Source: Platycnemis pennipes (taxonomy: Eukaryota; Arthropoda; Insecta; Odonata; Platycnemididae). Taken from it: a stretch of DNA of 64,000 nt. The DNA is taken from contig OW121852.1 in NCBI GenBank assembly GCA_933228895.1, forward strand, positions 133,233,544-133,297,543. The letters are read 5' to 3'. Both the position numbers and the translations under genes were made by a program. The notes below the pieces were generated by a model that saw only the letters and a program-made list of their open reading frames with translations, searched no databases and had not been told where the DNA came from. Below, piece after piece: positions 10,720 through 21,993 of the stretch; the stretch's first letter is position 1; each line of letters opens with the position of its first letter.

Positions 10720-12445
10720 AGGATTTACTTCCACGAACTTAAATAGCACATTGACACTTGTGCTTCCTCTCCCTACTTTCAAATAGTCTTGACGAAGCTC
10801 AGAATTCGAGCTCCAGACTTCTACGAGACTTTGATAAGAAAATAACCGCTGCCCGATAAATCCAATTATAATATTTATTGGAGCATAATAATTATTTGCA
10901 TTTGAAACACGTCAGTGGCTGAATATCTAGAAAATCGTGGCCTTAAGTTAAGCACTCATGGAGAATGTTTGACTGGAGAGACCGAGAATGTGTTGCCACC
11001 CTCCGAGGTCAATTTCCAAGCATGTCGACCATTTCCATCGGCCGCATTCGAAAGCCTTCACTCTGGAGTTTAATTCAAAGGAGGTGTCTAGGTACTGTTG
11101 GATGGAAGCAAACATTAGTGTTTTTCACTTCGAATACATTGGATTGGGGGTAATCATTTGACAGTTAGTATTTGAGAAAAAATGTGTTAAGATGAAAGTA
11201 TTTAAAGTCCACACACGCTTAACTGACTAAAACAGTGGCAGGATTTCGATCTCATAAGAAAATTATGTCTTTATTAGTATAGGAGTGTTCACCTAGTCAC
11301 ACGAAAGGAACATTCCTAATTGCAATGTTTATCTCCTTATGAAGATTTGGATTTCAATTTTCACATTTACATGAAATTGCGTTCTAAAGTTTGCACAAGT
11401 TATTTTCCTTGCTAGAATAATCAACGGATTTCGTTGTGGGGTGACGTTTTTAAATTTCGTCCACGAGGGCTTTGGAAGTTGGTTTTCTCTCTGCTCTCGC
11501 TATTTTCCGTTGAGAATCATAAATCGTGAGTATCTTTCTTTTTGGTGGCAAATAAAAAATACAACCATCCCAACTCGTGGGCATTCCTTTTTCACCGAAA
11601 TGCTAAGTAAGCCCATAAATCACGCCAACTTTTCCAGTTATCAGCCGGACGGTTGCGATCACAATTTTATTGAATTTTTTCCCCACGGAAAAAAATTTCA
11701 TTTTTTTCCCGTCTAAAAACTTCTCCATTTCACAGCCTTCATCTGAAAGTTCCATCTACTTGATTTAACCTACCGTACGATAGTGTTTTAAGCATGTTTA
11801 ATGAGTGAATGTATGTTAGTTTATGCGAGGCATTCAGCCTATGCTCTTCAACCAGCTGCTTATCTATTGACTCTCGAATTGCTCCCTCCTTCGCTTTGGA
11901 CGCAACAATGCCACGTGTCGTCTTCTCTTTTCGCCCCCAGATCCCCCACAGAGAGATGAGATCGCTTCGGCCCCACATATGTCACTCTCGCCCATCTTCT
12001 CCGCCTTCTTTACTCTCCCTATCTCCTCAGGCGTGCGCTCGTGAAGTGCGCGTGTTCGTGTGTCGTGCCTTCGCAGCCGGTGCGTGCACACGTATAACCG
12101 TCTCCCTCCACTCCTCGGGGGGAGGACGCCTCTTCGATGTGGCTGAATGCGAAAGCGATATCCGTATCAACAGGTCGATCGATTCAACAGCTTCGATAAA
12201 TCCATATCCACTGACCGCCCTGCGAGCCACCTCGAAGGCGTGTGGCAGTGGGTGAGGTGTCACCAAACATTCGATGCGTACAACGTGCACTTACTGCAAC
12301 CCTACCTTGCATTATTTCCATTGACGCCACGCGAGACGGACGTAACCATCTCTACTTTGCATTCGAAGAAACATTTAAAAAGTAAATTAAATAAATGAAA
12401 TTAATAAGTGAAGGCGGTACTTTTTGGAAATTACGAACGTTAAAC
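10720..12445. other. No feature recognised; CpG-richer patch at ~11860-12260
   Basis: The patch near 11860-12260 is rich in CpG and carries overlapping ORFs on both strands (148 codons on +, 75 and 87 on -). Overlap on both strands points to composition, not coding. It could be a CpG island, but no promoter element or exon can be supported. Confidence 0.4.
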
Positions 12446-13008
12446 ATGGTAAATGAAACAGACTTTGTACTTTCCACAAAGCTTTATGTTCCCCGATCGA
12501 TTTTGACGACTAAGCGTCATTTTCAAGGGGGGCAAACCGGCAAAACATTTCAACACAAGGCATTATACTATGTGTCACCCTAAGGAGTGGGGAAATTTCT
12601 CAAATCGTTTAAAATACACACGACAATGCATTTCACCTAATGTATGTATTTTAAACTATTTGGCAAATTTTAAAATCCTCGCAGATGTTTTTAACGGTTT
12701 TAAAATCCGACTTGCCGCCCTATCCTAATTGCCAGCACAATACCCTCACCACTAATTGTACCCCCACTGCTGTCCTTGACGGTACCCAACGCCCTCCCTC
12801 CCTCCACACCACTACCCCCCCTCCCTCGCTCCCATCCTAAACCCTCCCTCCCCCTTTCGGTTTGAGTCCTTCCCCCACTCCTCAGGGTAACATATATAAT
12901 GCCCTGTGTTGGAATGTTTTGTCAGTTGAAAGTGACGCTTAGTCGTTGAAATCGATCGGGGAACATATAAAGCTTTGTGGAAAGTATAAAGTCTGTTCCA
13001 TTCGCCAT
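12446..13008. mobile_element. Long-arm foldback element
   Basis: Arms of about 150-160 bp, 12446-12607 and 12857-13008, are inverted copies of each other; shared blocks include ACTTTCCACAAAGCTTTAT and GTTCCCCGATCGATTT. The ~250-bp centre contains a second hairpin (GTTTAAAATACAC at 12607 against GTATGTATTTTAAAC) and a C-rich stretch. No ORF. The arms have diverged by small indels, so the element is not young. Confidence 0.8.
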
Positions 13009-13480
13009 TTTAAAAAAGTAGTATAGTACGAACATTGGTATTGGTTTTTTATTGTCCATAAATCATATATTTCGCTCTAAAATTAACAGTGCATAATTAA
13101 AGCGTATTCAAATAGCATCTTCAAGGATAAGGCATTTAATTTCTGATAAAACTTAATGAATTGCACTGTGTTATTACCTTTCAGGTCAGTGTATTTTATG
13201 AAGGCATCATGGTGGGAGAAGTGTTGGAATTGCCATGATGACGAACAGTTTAACAAAAGAACGAACATTCGAACCTATTTTGAGGTGCATTGTATTCCTC
13301 CCATCTTATCACTTTGGTCCTGTCCACCGATGCGGCGTGGGGCTCTGTCTAAAACTGTCTTCTATGCAATCTAACTTGGTATGTCAGACGTGAGATGGTC
13401 TGCCCTGTACTTCTTCAAAGGCCTGTCTTGCTGCCTTCGGGTTTTTAGTTTCATCCACCCCATCGTTCAAGTGACACTTG
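13009..13480. other. No feature recognised
   Basis: AT-rich. Overlapping small ORFs on both strands at about 13083-13374 with no recognisable domain. Confidence 0.5.
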
Positions 13481-13489
13481 CGCCCTTCT

Positions 13490-13760
13490 CATAAGAACTG
13501 TTCGCAAAAATAGCCGATCTCTTCGGAATTGGATCTAATTCTTTTCTTAATCCCTCCCCGCGGGTCCCAAATACTCGAGGCATATTCCAATTTCGGTCAA
13601 AATAACGTGAAGCAATACCTCTCCTCAACATTTACACCATCCGCCTAATGAATTCAAGTTGCTTTGATACCGTACCGCAAATTGTTTTGTGTGTGTTCCA
13701 CAAGCGAGTATAGTGGTTCATATGACTCCCAGGTATTTAAATGATCTTCATGTACTTAAG
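13490..13760 (-). pseudogene. Strongly decayed CR1/L2-like LINE RT fragment
   Basis: The minus strand at about 13565-13590 reads EYASSIWDP, the hallmark block of the LINE RT C-terminus seen elsewhere in this window. Neighbouring sequence keeps only traces (a Y-L-G-like block near 13730). No continuous frame remains. Confidence 0.45.
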
Positions 13761-14590
13761 TAAATCCCGTCTATTTCATGTTTTGCGCCATAAGCATTGA
13801 TTGCCGTCGATAAGTACGTGCATAGGAAGGAATAGAAACCACATATTGATTCTTAAACGGTGTTAGGCGGGAAACGAATTCAGCGTCGTAGATTTTTTTC
13901 TTGGTGATCGGGCGAACTCTGGATTGGTTCAATGGTGTTGAAAGTTTATTTTCGCTATGATATCTTACATCATATTGGAATAATTGGGTGCATTTTTACA
14001 TCATTTGCGGACAATTTAAACTGACAATTTAAATTTTATAAGTTTTTCCATAAAAAGTGAGCTCTGTGCGTAATTTACATATAACCGGATGAGTAATGTT
14101 CATCATAAAAATTAAGCATTAATTTGATGTTTCGGCCCGGCATCCAATCTGCGTCTCTTCAATCGAAATGGAATTGATTTGTTTCACTTGTCTCTTCTAG
14201 CTTGCTCCATTGGGAATGCGTTTATTTGTTTGAAAACGCAAGGCCATCAAAAATTGGACATGGATAATTTACTGCCGAGCCATTGTCGAGCACCAGTTTG
14301 TATTTTTCTTAAAATACCACCAAAGTTTCACGGAATCCTGTTTCTCAGGCACGAAAGTGACCTCTTCACACTAAGTGCTTCCGAGGGACACCACTCACTG
14401 TGCGGCGTCCACAACTTTCTGAAACCTTTGACCAGTTCGTGCGGTCCAAGGTTGAAAGTCCCGCCGCCTGGTGTGAAACTTGTAAAGCTTTTTTCCTCAC
14501 GCCTCGAACATGAAATCCTGCATTGCTCTCCGCTATGGGGGAAACTAGCGGTTGAGAAACTTCGAAATATTGGCATTGATATCTATATAA
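13761..14590. other. No feature recognised; one unassigned 157-codon ORF
   Basis: An ORF on + at 14179-14652 (157 codons) has no recognisable domain, and its last codons run into a LINE tail. It contains Cys/His residues but no ordered zinc motif. I do not call it a gene. Confidence 0.4.
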
Positions 14591-14594
14591 CTAC

Positions 14595-14650
14595 TGACTA
14601 TCCTGCAAGTCGCCAGGGTGTGTGGCATGGGTTTTCACGAAGCACGCACT
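14595..14650 (-). mobile_element. LINE 3' tail, degraded
   Basis: TATCCTGCAAGTCGCCAGGG-GTGTGTGGCATGGG is a mutated, inverted copy of the conserved LINE tail, followed by a CGAAGCACGCACTA block like the 3'UTR of LINE-B. No RT sequence follows. Confidence 0.55.
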
Positions 14651-14940
14651 AAAATTTACGCATACTACATACACAAAGAGAGGTTTATATGAATATCATG
14701 CGGAACAGATAGGAGAAGTCCTAATATTAATCCAGCATGTAAAGAAACATTTGGGAAACACTATAAGAATGCATTAAAAATATAATTACTGAACAACATA
14801 TTTAGATAAATCACATAATAAATAATAATCTCTTCATTGCTATGCAAATACTAACCATCTAGCCGTATTTGTCTCTATTATCAAAAATATTTACATGCAG
14901 TAGCTTAGTTGCATGTGATAAGCGTAAGTTAGGTGATTAT

Positions 14941-14998
14941 CTCCCCCTGCCACACACCCTCGCGGGGGAGTTCAGGGTATTGCCTCGTAGATTACGCC
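14941..14998 (+). mobile_element. LINE 3' tail next to a LINE-A copy
   Basis: CCCCCTGCCACACACCCTCG then GGGGGAGTTCAGGGTATT, a B-type tail with a damaged right stem. Another LINE copy begins within ~150 bp downstream, as at 2430-2513. Confidence 0.6.
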
Positions 14999-15119
14999 TA
15001 ATATTAATTCATACCGGTGTGCTTTAATAAAAATAAGAAAAAATCAATACGAACATTGATGTGTATACTCTGCGAGTCAGGTCCCAATCGATCTCTGTGC
15101 ATTCGGCGTACATATGTCA

Positions 15120-15712
15120 ATATCGTAGAATGTGTTTCGTATTTCAATGATCGGTATTTGCAGCGAAGATTGGTGAGATTTGTAAAGGGACGGTACGATA
15201 ACCTTATTAGCGTAACCAGTCTATTAAATGAATTAAATTGGTAATCATTGTCAGATTGCAGGTTGAAATTTAGACCTAATCTCTTAAACAAATTCCAAGA
15301 CCATATTTTCAGTGATGATGTTAAAAATATTTTGCGAACCCCAACTTACTATAGCAGACTGGACCATAATCACAAAATTAGAGAAATTAATTGCCGAACT
15401 GACAGATTCAAAAATGTCATTTTTCCTCGTACTGTTAGGGATGTGAATGTCGTTAAATGTGCCCAGTACGAGTGTAGCAATGGATAACATTGGTAGCTGC
15501 ATGTTGGTGTACGGACGTAGAGCTAACCCAACTAACAGCATGTTTTTGCATGTCTGCTTTGCTATTTTTATCTTTTTTTAAATAGCGTAGTTTTGAACAG
15601 TACCTTTACAAGTACTAATCTTTTCTATGCATGATATGTAGTGAATGTTTGGTGAGAGTTCGCCCCCTGCCACCCACCTTTATGGTGGCTTGCAGAGTAT
15701 TATGTAGATATA
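15120..15712 (+). pseudogene. LINE-A fragment: RT C-terminus and 3'UTR
   Basis: RT C-terminal reading RRLVRFVKGRYDNLISVTS and LLNELNW, then a stop at 15242, then LKFRPNLLNKFQDHIFSDDV and KNILRTPTYYSRLDHNHKIR up to 15487. The 3'UTR matches the 2513-3322 copy (CTAACAGCATGTTTTTGCAT) and ends in the A-type tail (CTTTATGGTGGC, then ATTATGTAGAT). The in-frame stop and the truncation make it dead. Confidence 0.85.
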
Positions 15713-15916
15713 GATGATCGTGGTCAACAACAATCAACCTAGGAGCTGATTCCGACATCTTTTGAAAGGAATCGTTAGAAGACTGTTTATCAATTAATGA
15801 AGGAGACAGTGGTATTGAAACGGGAGTAGAGGGTGCACACGATGCAAAAAGAGGAGACATTTCTAATAAATTCAACAGATTCAGGCGAGATATCGTGGAA
15901 GTTCTTGATAATATAA
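15713..15916. other. No feature recognised
   Basis: Short spacer between a LINE tail and the next TIR element. A minus-strand ORF at 15615-15875 overlaps the LINE tail and looks incidental. Confidence 0.5.
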
Positions 15917-16320
15917 AGCAGCGTTTATACGTAGCAGTCGACTGCTATGACAGTCGCCAGATGCGCGATATATCGATATATCGCTACTGCTATGATGCGT
16001 CTGCACCAACTTCTATGCAGCTTAAAGCCGCTATTTAGGCGCTGTCATAACAAATAAGAGTTTTATTTCATAATGATTGATGCTTAAATTTTAATGAAAT
16101 TCTTCAAGCAATAAATTCCATTGACGATTATCTTTCGTTCCCATTCTTTAAAGAGTAGAATCTTCCCCTTTGGGGAGGGATATCCTTGTTATCATATCCA
16201 AATTCCCGGTAACAGTCGTCGAGTATTGCTTTCCGTTGGCGATTGCTACGATTGTGTTGGATACATTTCCGTTGGAAAGTAGACGGACTCCAACTTTGCT
16301 AATAGCTCGAACTATGAGCT
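15917..16320 (-). mobile_element. GTAGCAGT-ended MITE, copy 1 (one end only)
   Basis: Begins AGCGTTTATACGTAGCAGTC and runs inverted relative to the copy at 17965-18500. Shared internal blocks include CTGCACCAACTTCTATGC, TTCTTCAAGCAATAA and TTGTGTTGGATACATTTCC. The other end is missing beyond about 16320. No ORF. Confidence 0.75.
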
Positions 16321-16527
16321 TGTGGTTTCGCGTGCGAAAAATCAGTGAAGGTTGCATTTTAACTTACAGCATGCTCTTTTGGCACGGTCGTACACATAAA
16401 TTGAGGAGGTATTTCTTGACTTTTGGCCTTGCAACACGATTAAAATGGGATTTGATTTCTAGTAGGTGGCAATAGAGCACCTAGAATTCTAAACATATAG
16501 AGCAAAAAATTCTTTAACTTGCACAAT

Positions 16528-17060
16528 GGAGTCGCTTACCATGATTTTTAATTTCCTAATCTGATATTTTTTTAAATGAAAATACCCGTATTTTTCCGTT
16601 TTTTGATCCGTCCATTACTTCTCGAGTTATAAACGGCGAAAAACTTATGTTTTTAATTCTTTCGGAAGAATTTAAATTTTATTTTTGTCTCTTTCGGAAA
16701 CGTGGGCGTGCAAAGGACTTGTACGTCATCCCCTTCGTTGAATCGCGACTGAGACCGCGAAACTCCATCGCCCAATCACAATGGGGGACACCCACAGCTG
16801 ACTCTGCCAATGGAAGTGGTCGAATCTGCGCGAGCAGACCTTCCGACACCCCTCCTCCATTCCCCTCCCTTTTCCTAAAAAAACAGTCGTGGAGGGGAGT
16901 TGAATGACGTAGACATCCTTAGCGGAGCTCATTCTGTGGCCGTTACCTATTGATTATTTTAATTTTTGATTTATGAATGAATGGATCTGGTTAGGAGATT
17001 AATTTTATCACTAAAATTCATTTTTCGTTTCCATCTAACGATTTCGTGAACAGAATAGCA
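16528..17060 (-). mobile_element. GGGGNCGTTTAC-ended MITE, degraded copy
   Basis: Matches the family at 34555-35081, 36115-36625 and 28378-28893: GGAGTCGCTTACC at the left, ACCCGTATTTTTCCGTTTTT, then the conserved TTTCCATCTAACGATTTCGTG block near the right end. The interior also shares a GACTCTGCCAAT stretch. Both termini are worn. Confidence 0.75.
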
Positions 17061-17800
17061 ATTTCGGTTGCGAGTTGAACGTTAAAAAATTGTTTGGGAC
17101 TAATTTTTTATTCTGTTGTATTATGCGCTTAATAATTACTTGAATAGGTTAAAACCGGTGGTGCGAGTGATAACATTAGTATGGAAGATTATATAACGAA
17201 GATTATTTTTGAGTTTTTTCGATAGTTCGCCAACTAAACATGCCCATTATAACCTTACATATTTGGGATAACTTTTCCCAACTTCAATTGCGCATCATGC
17301 CATCGTTGGCATATTCATAGGAAGAATAATTTACGGAAGCAGTGAAATATTATGTTCGAATTTTGGTCCATGCAACGTAGTGCGATCTTCTCGACATGAG
17401 AGGAGAGTGCCTACCTGCCTGCTCCAGTCTCCCTCTCTCAGCAGAATTCCACACGTGTGCCGTAAATAACGGCATCGGCGGTTGTCGCCGTGCCTCATTC
17501 GGAGGGTTAATGTTGCGAGGGGCCCCTTTGAACCTGATTCCCGGGAGATGGGATTCCTCGGTCAGCTGAGCGCGGACACAAGGCCGATGGAAAAATCAGC
17601 GCCGAAGGGAGATTCAACGCTTCCGTTCATCCAGAGGGATGGGAGCCATTAATTTTTCACTCCACCTCTGAACGCAATTTGCCAAGCGTGGCGCGATCGA
17701 ATTTCTAGATTAGATTTTTTTCCAATATCGCTCCTTTCATGAATTTCTCAGCGGCTTGGACACGAGAGGTTCGTCATTGTCATCGAAGCTGGAGTGAAAT
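17061..17800. other. No feature recognised
   Basis: Single-copy-looking sequence with a moderately GC-rich centre (17400-17700). No ORF over 70 codons with recognisable content before 17739, where a 100-codon ORF (+) starts and runs into the following repeats. Confidence 0.5.
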
Positions 17801-17802
17801 AT

Positions 17803-17905
17803 TACAGAGGAAGATATTTCCTCTCCAATATCTCTCCTTCGATTGCCTTCTTCTTGGAAAGGTCTTTTGCGGAGTAGCCGAGAGGTTCGCGGAGGCAATC
17901 AAGTT
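17803..17905 (+). repeat. Direct repeat unit, left copy
   Basis: ATTACAGAGGAAGATATTTC then TCTCTCCTTCGATTG and GGAAAGGTCTTTTGCGGAGT. The same sequence returns at 18501-18670, where it is split by a LINE-tail insertion. The pair brackets a MITE. Confidence 0.8.
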
Positions 17906-17964
17906 GAAAAACTATTTACAGACATTAGGGCCTAATCTTAGATCAAAAGGTCTCAACCGTCTTC

Positions 17965-18500
17965 AGATGCGTTTACACGTAGCAGTTGACTGCTATGACA
18001 GTCAACTGCTAACAACTATTATGCTCCACTCGCATGTGTAAATAGCAACTGCGATGCGAGTTCAGCTCGATATTGGACCCATGTCGAACACTATCGACCC
18101 TAGTTCGAGCTATTATCAAAGTTGAAGCCCGTCTACTTTCAGCGGAAATGTATCCAACACAATCGCAACAATCGCCAACGTAAAGCAATACATGACGGAA
18201 TTTGGATCAAATAACAAGGATATCCTTCCCCAAGGATATCCTTGTACTTATCATATGCTTCTACTCTTTAAAGAATGGGAACGAAAGGTAATCCTCAATT
18301 AAACTTATTGCTTGAAGAATTTCATGAAAATTTAAGCATCAATCACTATTGAAATAAAACCTTTTCTTTGTTATGACAACGCCTAAATAGCGGCTTTAAG
18401 CAGCATAGAAGTTGGTGCAGACGCATCATAGCAGTAGCGATATAGATATATCGCGCATCTCGCGACTGTCATAGCAGTCAACTGCTACGTGTAAACGCTG
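17965..18500 (+). mobile_element. GTAGCAGT-ended MITE, copy 2 (complete)
   Basis: Both ends carry a long inverted repeat: GCGTTTACACGTAGCAGTTG at the left and its complement (GCAACTGC-type then CTACGTGTAAACGC) at the right, extending through CTGCTATGACAGTC, about 35-40 bp. The centre contains CCTTCCCCAAGGATATCC, a small palindrome. No ORF. Confidence 0.8.
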
Positions 18501-18670
18501 CTTTACAGAGGAAGATATTTCCTTTGGTATTTTGGTGATCTTCACCCCCTGCCACAAACCCTCGCGGTGGCTTGCAGGGTATCGCGTAGATCCATTTCCT
18601 CTCGAATGTCTCTCCTTCGATTGGAAAGGTCTTTTGCGGAGTAACCGAGAAGTTCGCGGAGGCAAAGAAG
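18501..18670 (+). repeat. Direct repeat unit, right copy (interrupted)
   Basis: Second copy of the 17803-17905 unit. It is interrupted at ATTTCCT by the 70-bp LINE tail at 18524-18593; the ATTTCCT is duplicated on both sides. It lacks the 9-bp GCCTTCTTC present in the left copy. Confidence 0.8.
18524..18593 (+). mobile_element. Tail-only LINE-B insertion (70 bp) with 7-bp target duplication
   Basis: Consists of TTGGTATTTTGGTGATCTTC then the conserved hairpin (loop CTCGC) and ATCGCGTAGATCC. It is flanked by ATTTCCT at 18517-18523 and 18594-18600. The pre-insertion sequence is seen in the sister repeat at 17803-17905, so the insert boundaries are well supported. Confidence 0.9.
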
Positions 18671-19092
18671 TTGAGGTAGATGTGAGCTTAACAGTCACGA
18701 ACTTCAAACATTTATTCTGATCGAACGGTGTGCACTACCGATTTCATTTCAACTGTTTATTGTAGAGGAAGGTTGGAGATTTATGTTCATATCACTTTTA
18801 CGGCTCCAATACCATTATTTCCTCAGATATAACAGTGCGAAAATCATCGTTTTTCACCTCAAAATGGATGTTTTTCAACGCCATCTTGGGTTCTTTTCGA
18901 GCCCACCGCTAGAGGGGTTCCGCCATATTTCACCTCTTTCATATATTGAGCCGACAACTGAGTTTTGGCTCGGTATAGGAATCTGTTATTGTTCGCCGAC
19001 AACTGCGTTTTGGCGCGATATTGCTATGTGTCATTGTTGGATTGTTTATCAAGTCATTGTCGCTCTGATACCACTGCACCGTACAGACGCCA

Positions 19093-19420
19093 TGGCTTGT
19101 CGTACGTGATCTTTTCGGAGTGCTTTCCGCAAGCTCTGCCTTCAACTCCCCCGATTCTGCTTTGCGTTTCCTCCAGGAACATGGATGTTTACTCCCTGTC
19201 GATGGGCAGAATTGCCCTCGATGTGGTTATATTCTCCATTTCGTCGTGGACATGCATAGGTGGCGATGTATGCGGTACCGGGGAAAGGGTGAATTGCGAT
19301 GTACGTACACCGTCTCCCGCTGCAAGGGTAAGCCTCTTTCCTTACGCAATATTGACCCTTCTATCTCACATCATTCCTTAAATACCCTTTTTCGGTTGTT
19401 GAGGCGTGTGATCATACCCA
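19093..19420 (+). pseudogene. Possible Merlin/IS1595-like transposase N-terminal fragment (zinc-ribbon)
   Basis: The frame from 19120 reads SALRFLQEHGCLLPVDGQ, then CPRCG, then RWRCMRYRGKGELRCTYTV and RCKGKPLSL. A FLQ..G.L start, CPxCG and RWxC followed by a basic V-S-x-R-x-G block is the N-terminal zinc-ribbon layout of ISXO2/Merlin-type transposases. No DDE core follows; the frame ends at 19509 in low-complexity text. The open frame has no ATG in place (it opens at GTG). This is a family assignment by pattern only and could be wrong. Confidence 0.4.
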
Positions 19421-20403
19421 AAAGTGTGGTTTACGTGTTGGGTTTCGACGGGGGGGCGGGGGCATTCTTTAAATACTTTTTTTTTTTGTTGTTGACGAGT
19501 GTCATTTAACCCAAAAGTGTGGCTTGTGGCGTGCATTACGAAGTGTCATCATTCTAACGAGATACTGGCGTTCTCCGGTCGGGGGAAGGGGGTGTGGTCG
19601 GTGAGAACGGGTCTCTACTGCAGAAACTCCACTCAACAATCGCCACGCCATCTGATGCCGACGCGGGGAATTTCAAATATGGCGGCGCTGCGAACACTCA
19701 ACTCATGGGTTTGAAATTCTGTAAAATCGTGAGTTTTTAAATTTTTCAAATTATTCTTTAGCGAGCGAAAATTGCCTTATTAGTAGGTTGTGTTCCGAAA
19801 ATTTCATCGAAAAATGACGATTTTTAGGGGTAAAAAAAAATTTTGAAGTTCGTGACTGTTAAGCTCACATTTACCTACCGATAAATCGCTTGCAACAATC
19901 GGCAGTAACGCGTGGTGCGTTGTCGGGGGAACTAAGAAGATGTCCATGTGGAGAAGTGATATACTGCAGGTGAGGTAATGTTGCTTCGGTGGTGAACCCA
20001 ACGTTCAAGATAGGAGAGGAATTCAGGACACATTCGGATGGTGCTTAAGCGCTCTGGATGATCATTATATGTCCTTATTAGGAAAATTCTTACCTTGTGA
20101 GTCCATTTCGCTCGCTTTAACCTTCAAAATGCAAAGCATCAGAGTAAATTATGTCTAAATTTTCAAAGGTATATCCCTCTAATTCAATTTGGTTAGCTCT
20201 CACAAAAAAATAATTCAAAATAATAAATTTTTTGTCCGACAAAAGGAAATATGTGCCATTATCAGGGGTAAAATATGTTTTAATAGTTTTCCTGCACTAT
20301 TAAAAGATAATAGACTTATCCAATGGCGTGTAATTTTTGTAGTTGCTTAATACTTGCGTACAACTTTCTGGTCTTTTCATTTTTCCATCAATAGCAAATA
20401 GGT
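19421..20403. other. No feature recognised
   Basis: Contains a short direct repeat (ACCCAAAAGTGTGG at ~19419 and ~19509), a G-run at 19450-19460 and a T-run near 19480. No coding evidence. Confidence 0.5.
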
Positions 20404-20810
20404 CTTTTTCATCTACATCTACGAAATACCCTGCAAGGCGCCACGAGGGTGTGTGGCAGGGGGTGAAAACCACCTCACAAGCACTATTGATATGCATCCG
20501 TGATCTATAATGATACTACTACGAGGAAACAAGTTAGGTATAGGAGTAACGTGCAACTAGATGGTTAGGGTCTACATACGTAGTAACGAAGTTATTACTG
20601 GTTAGAAAGATTTTCACTTAATATATTTATCTGCATTTCCCTAGCATGCATATATTATTAATATTTAAATTTGCTTCGTGAACTACAGGCTACTCCAACT
20701 ATTTTTTGCCTACCTATCCCTTATCCATGCTGCCTATTATGTTCCCTTACGGTACGCGGGAAAATTGACATTTTAAATCTACCGGTGCCACAATATATCA
20801 GCTAATACAA
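20404..20810 (-). mobile_element. LINE-C 3' end (tail, 3'UTR, RT remnant)
   Basis: Inverted tail CATCTACATCTACGAAATAC with the conserved CCCTGCAAGGCGCC..GTGTGTGGCAGGG hairpin, then 3'UTR. At about 20700-20790 there is a block matching the LINE-B/LINE-C C-terminus (TACCTATCCCTT, TGCCTATTATG, ACGCGGGAAAATTGACATTTT), which on - encodes a KMSIFPRT-like end. Strongly decayed. Confidence 0.65.
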
Positions 20811-21299
20811 CCTTTCTCCAGCGATTCCACGGAAAACTCTCCAGGCAAAACCTCGTTGCAAAACGCTTCTTTCACAAATTCAGATCCCATTCAGATGCCA
20901 TTAACAGCAGTGCAACCGCCATATTCATTACCGCCGGAGCCTGATTAGCTTCTAAAAACACAAATTGAAATCCGTACAAACTTTAAAACGAAAATTACTA
21001 CATAAAACACACACAAAATAAAACCATTACGCACAATCACAAAGAATCTCCTCTCCACACCAGCAAGAATATTTCAAAATCCGAAAAGACCACTGTGCAC
21101 TCACATCCAAGAAGATCACACACCAAAATTACAAAAATACCATTCACAAAGAAGAACTCACACAAAATCACAAAGAAGAACATTGCTCAACCAAAATACA
21201 TTACACAACTATTTAAAAAAATCCCTTCCCAAAAAGCTGCGCCGCAAGGCACAAGGCTGAGTGGAACCATAAAGGCAATAGCCTCGTAGAAAAACACGA
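20811..21299. other. A/C-rich sequence, no gene
   Basis: From about 20980 to 21240 the plus strand is A/C-rich with short tandem-like AAGAA/CACAAA units. A 64-codon ORF inside it is lysine/threonine-rich by composition. Confidence 0.5.
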
Positions 21300-21480
21300 G
21301 ACGAGACAATATATCTTTCTAACCTTGTTTATCTGATCAAACCTATCATAATATGCAGGGGTTCTCATTATAATTCTAACGTCATCAGCAAATAAATCAG
21401 CTTCAAATTTACTTAAAAAGTTTATCCTTAATTTAAACCTGCCTTCTGTTGGCAATTTTTCTTAGTTTTTCTATTAAACT
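21300..21480 (-). pseudogene. LINE-C RT C-terminal fragment
   Basis: The minus strand reads EGRFKLRINFLSKFEADLFA, then DDVRIIMRTPAYYDRFDQIN and KVRKI, clearly the end of the same CR1/L2-like RT but distinct from A and B. Its frame then changes. No tail is attached. Confidence 0.7.
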
Positions 21481-21990
21481 AGTAACAGTAAAAAAATTAT
21501 CTTGACGGCCCGTAACAAACTACGCTCTTCTCGATTTTTCGTGCGTTCATCGGAATTTGATAGGAAATATGGTGCTGTTCTTTCACCTTAATCAGTTCCC
21601 AAATTAATCTTTATCCGTAAGAGGCTCGATGGAATCTCCAGGCGAGGACGAATACCAATGCGAAATAAGATCTTTGTTGTGGCATGGCAGTAGGGACTGT
21701 GCTAAGACGAATTGGAGGTGTATTTCTGTCCGAGTACGTAGCGAAAGAGGGTGATTAATAATGTCCCTTTTGAAAGCCTTATCAGAGCGGAGAGGATCAT
21801 TTTATCCTTCCCATCATTAGAGTAATTAGTTCTTGGACAAGGTAATTTCTTTTTGCTCCAAGGCGTCCAGCCTGGAATCATTCAGTCTCACGTGCAGTTA
21901 TTTAGGTCAAAGTTCCCCTGGTTAATTAAAGACAACCACAATGAATGTGAAAAACGGGAAAAATTTTCCATATCCACAAAAAGTTGAAAT
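21481..21990. other. No feature recognised
   Basis: Spacer between two LINE fragments. Contains no ORF or repeat I can support. Confidence 0.5.
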
Positions 21991-21993
21991 TAC

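Noticed and set aside
11739..12290. CpG-rich ORFs as exons
   Set aside because: ORFs occur on both strands in overlapping frames, which GC-rich DNA produces without selection.
14179..14652. 157-codon plus ORF as a gene
   Set aside because: Runs into a LINE tail and shows no conserved motif.
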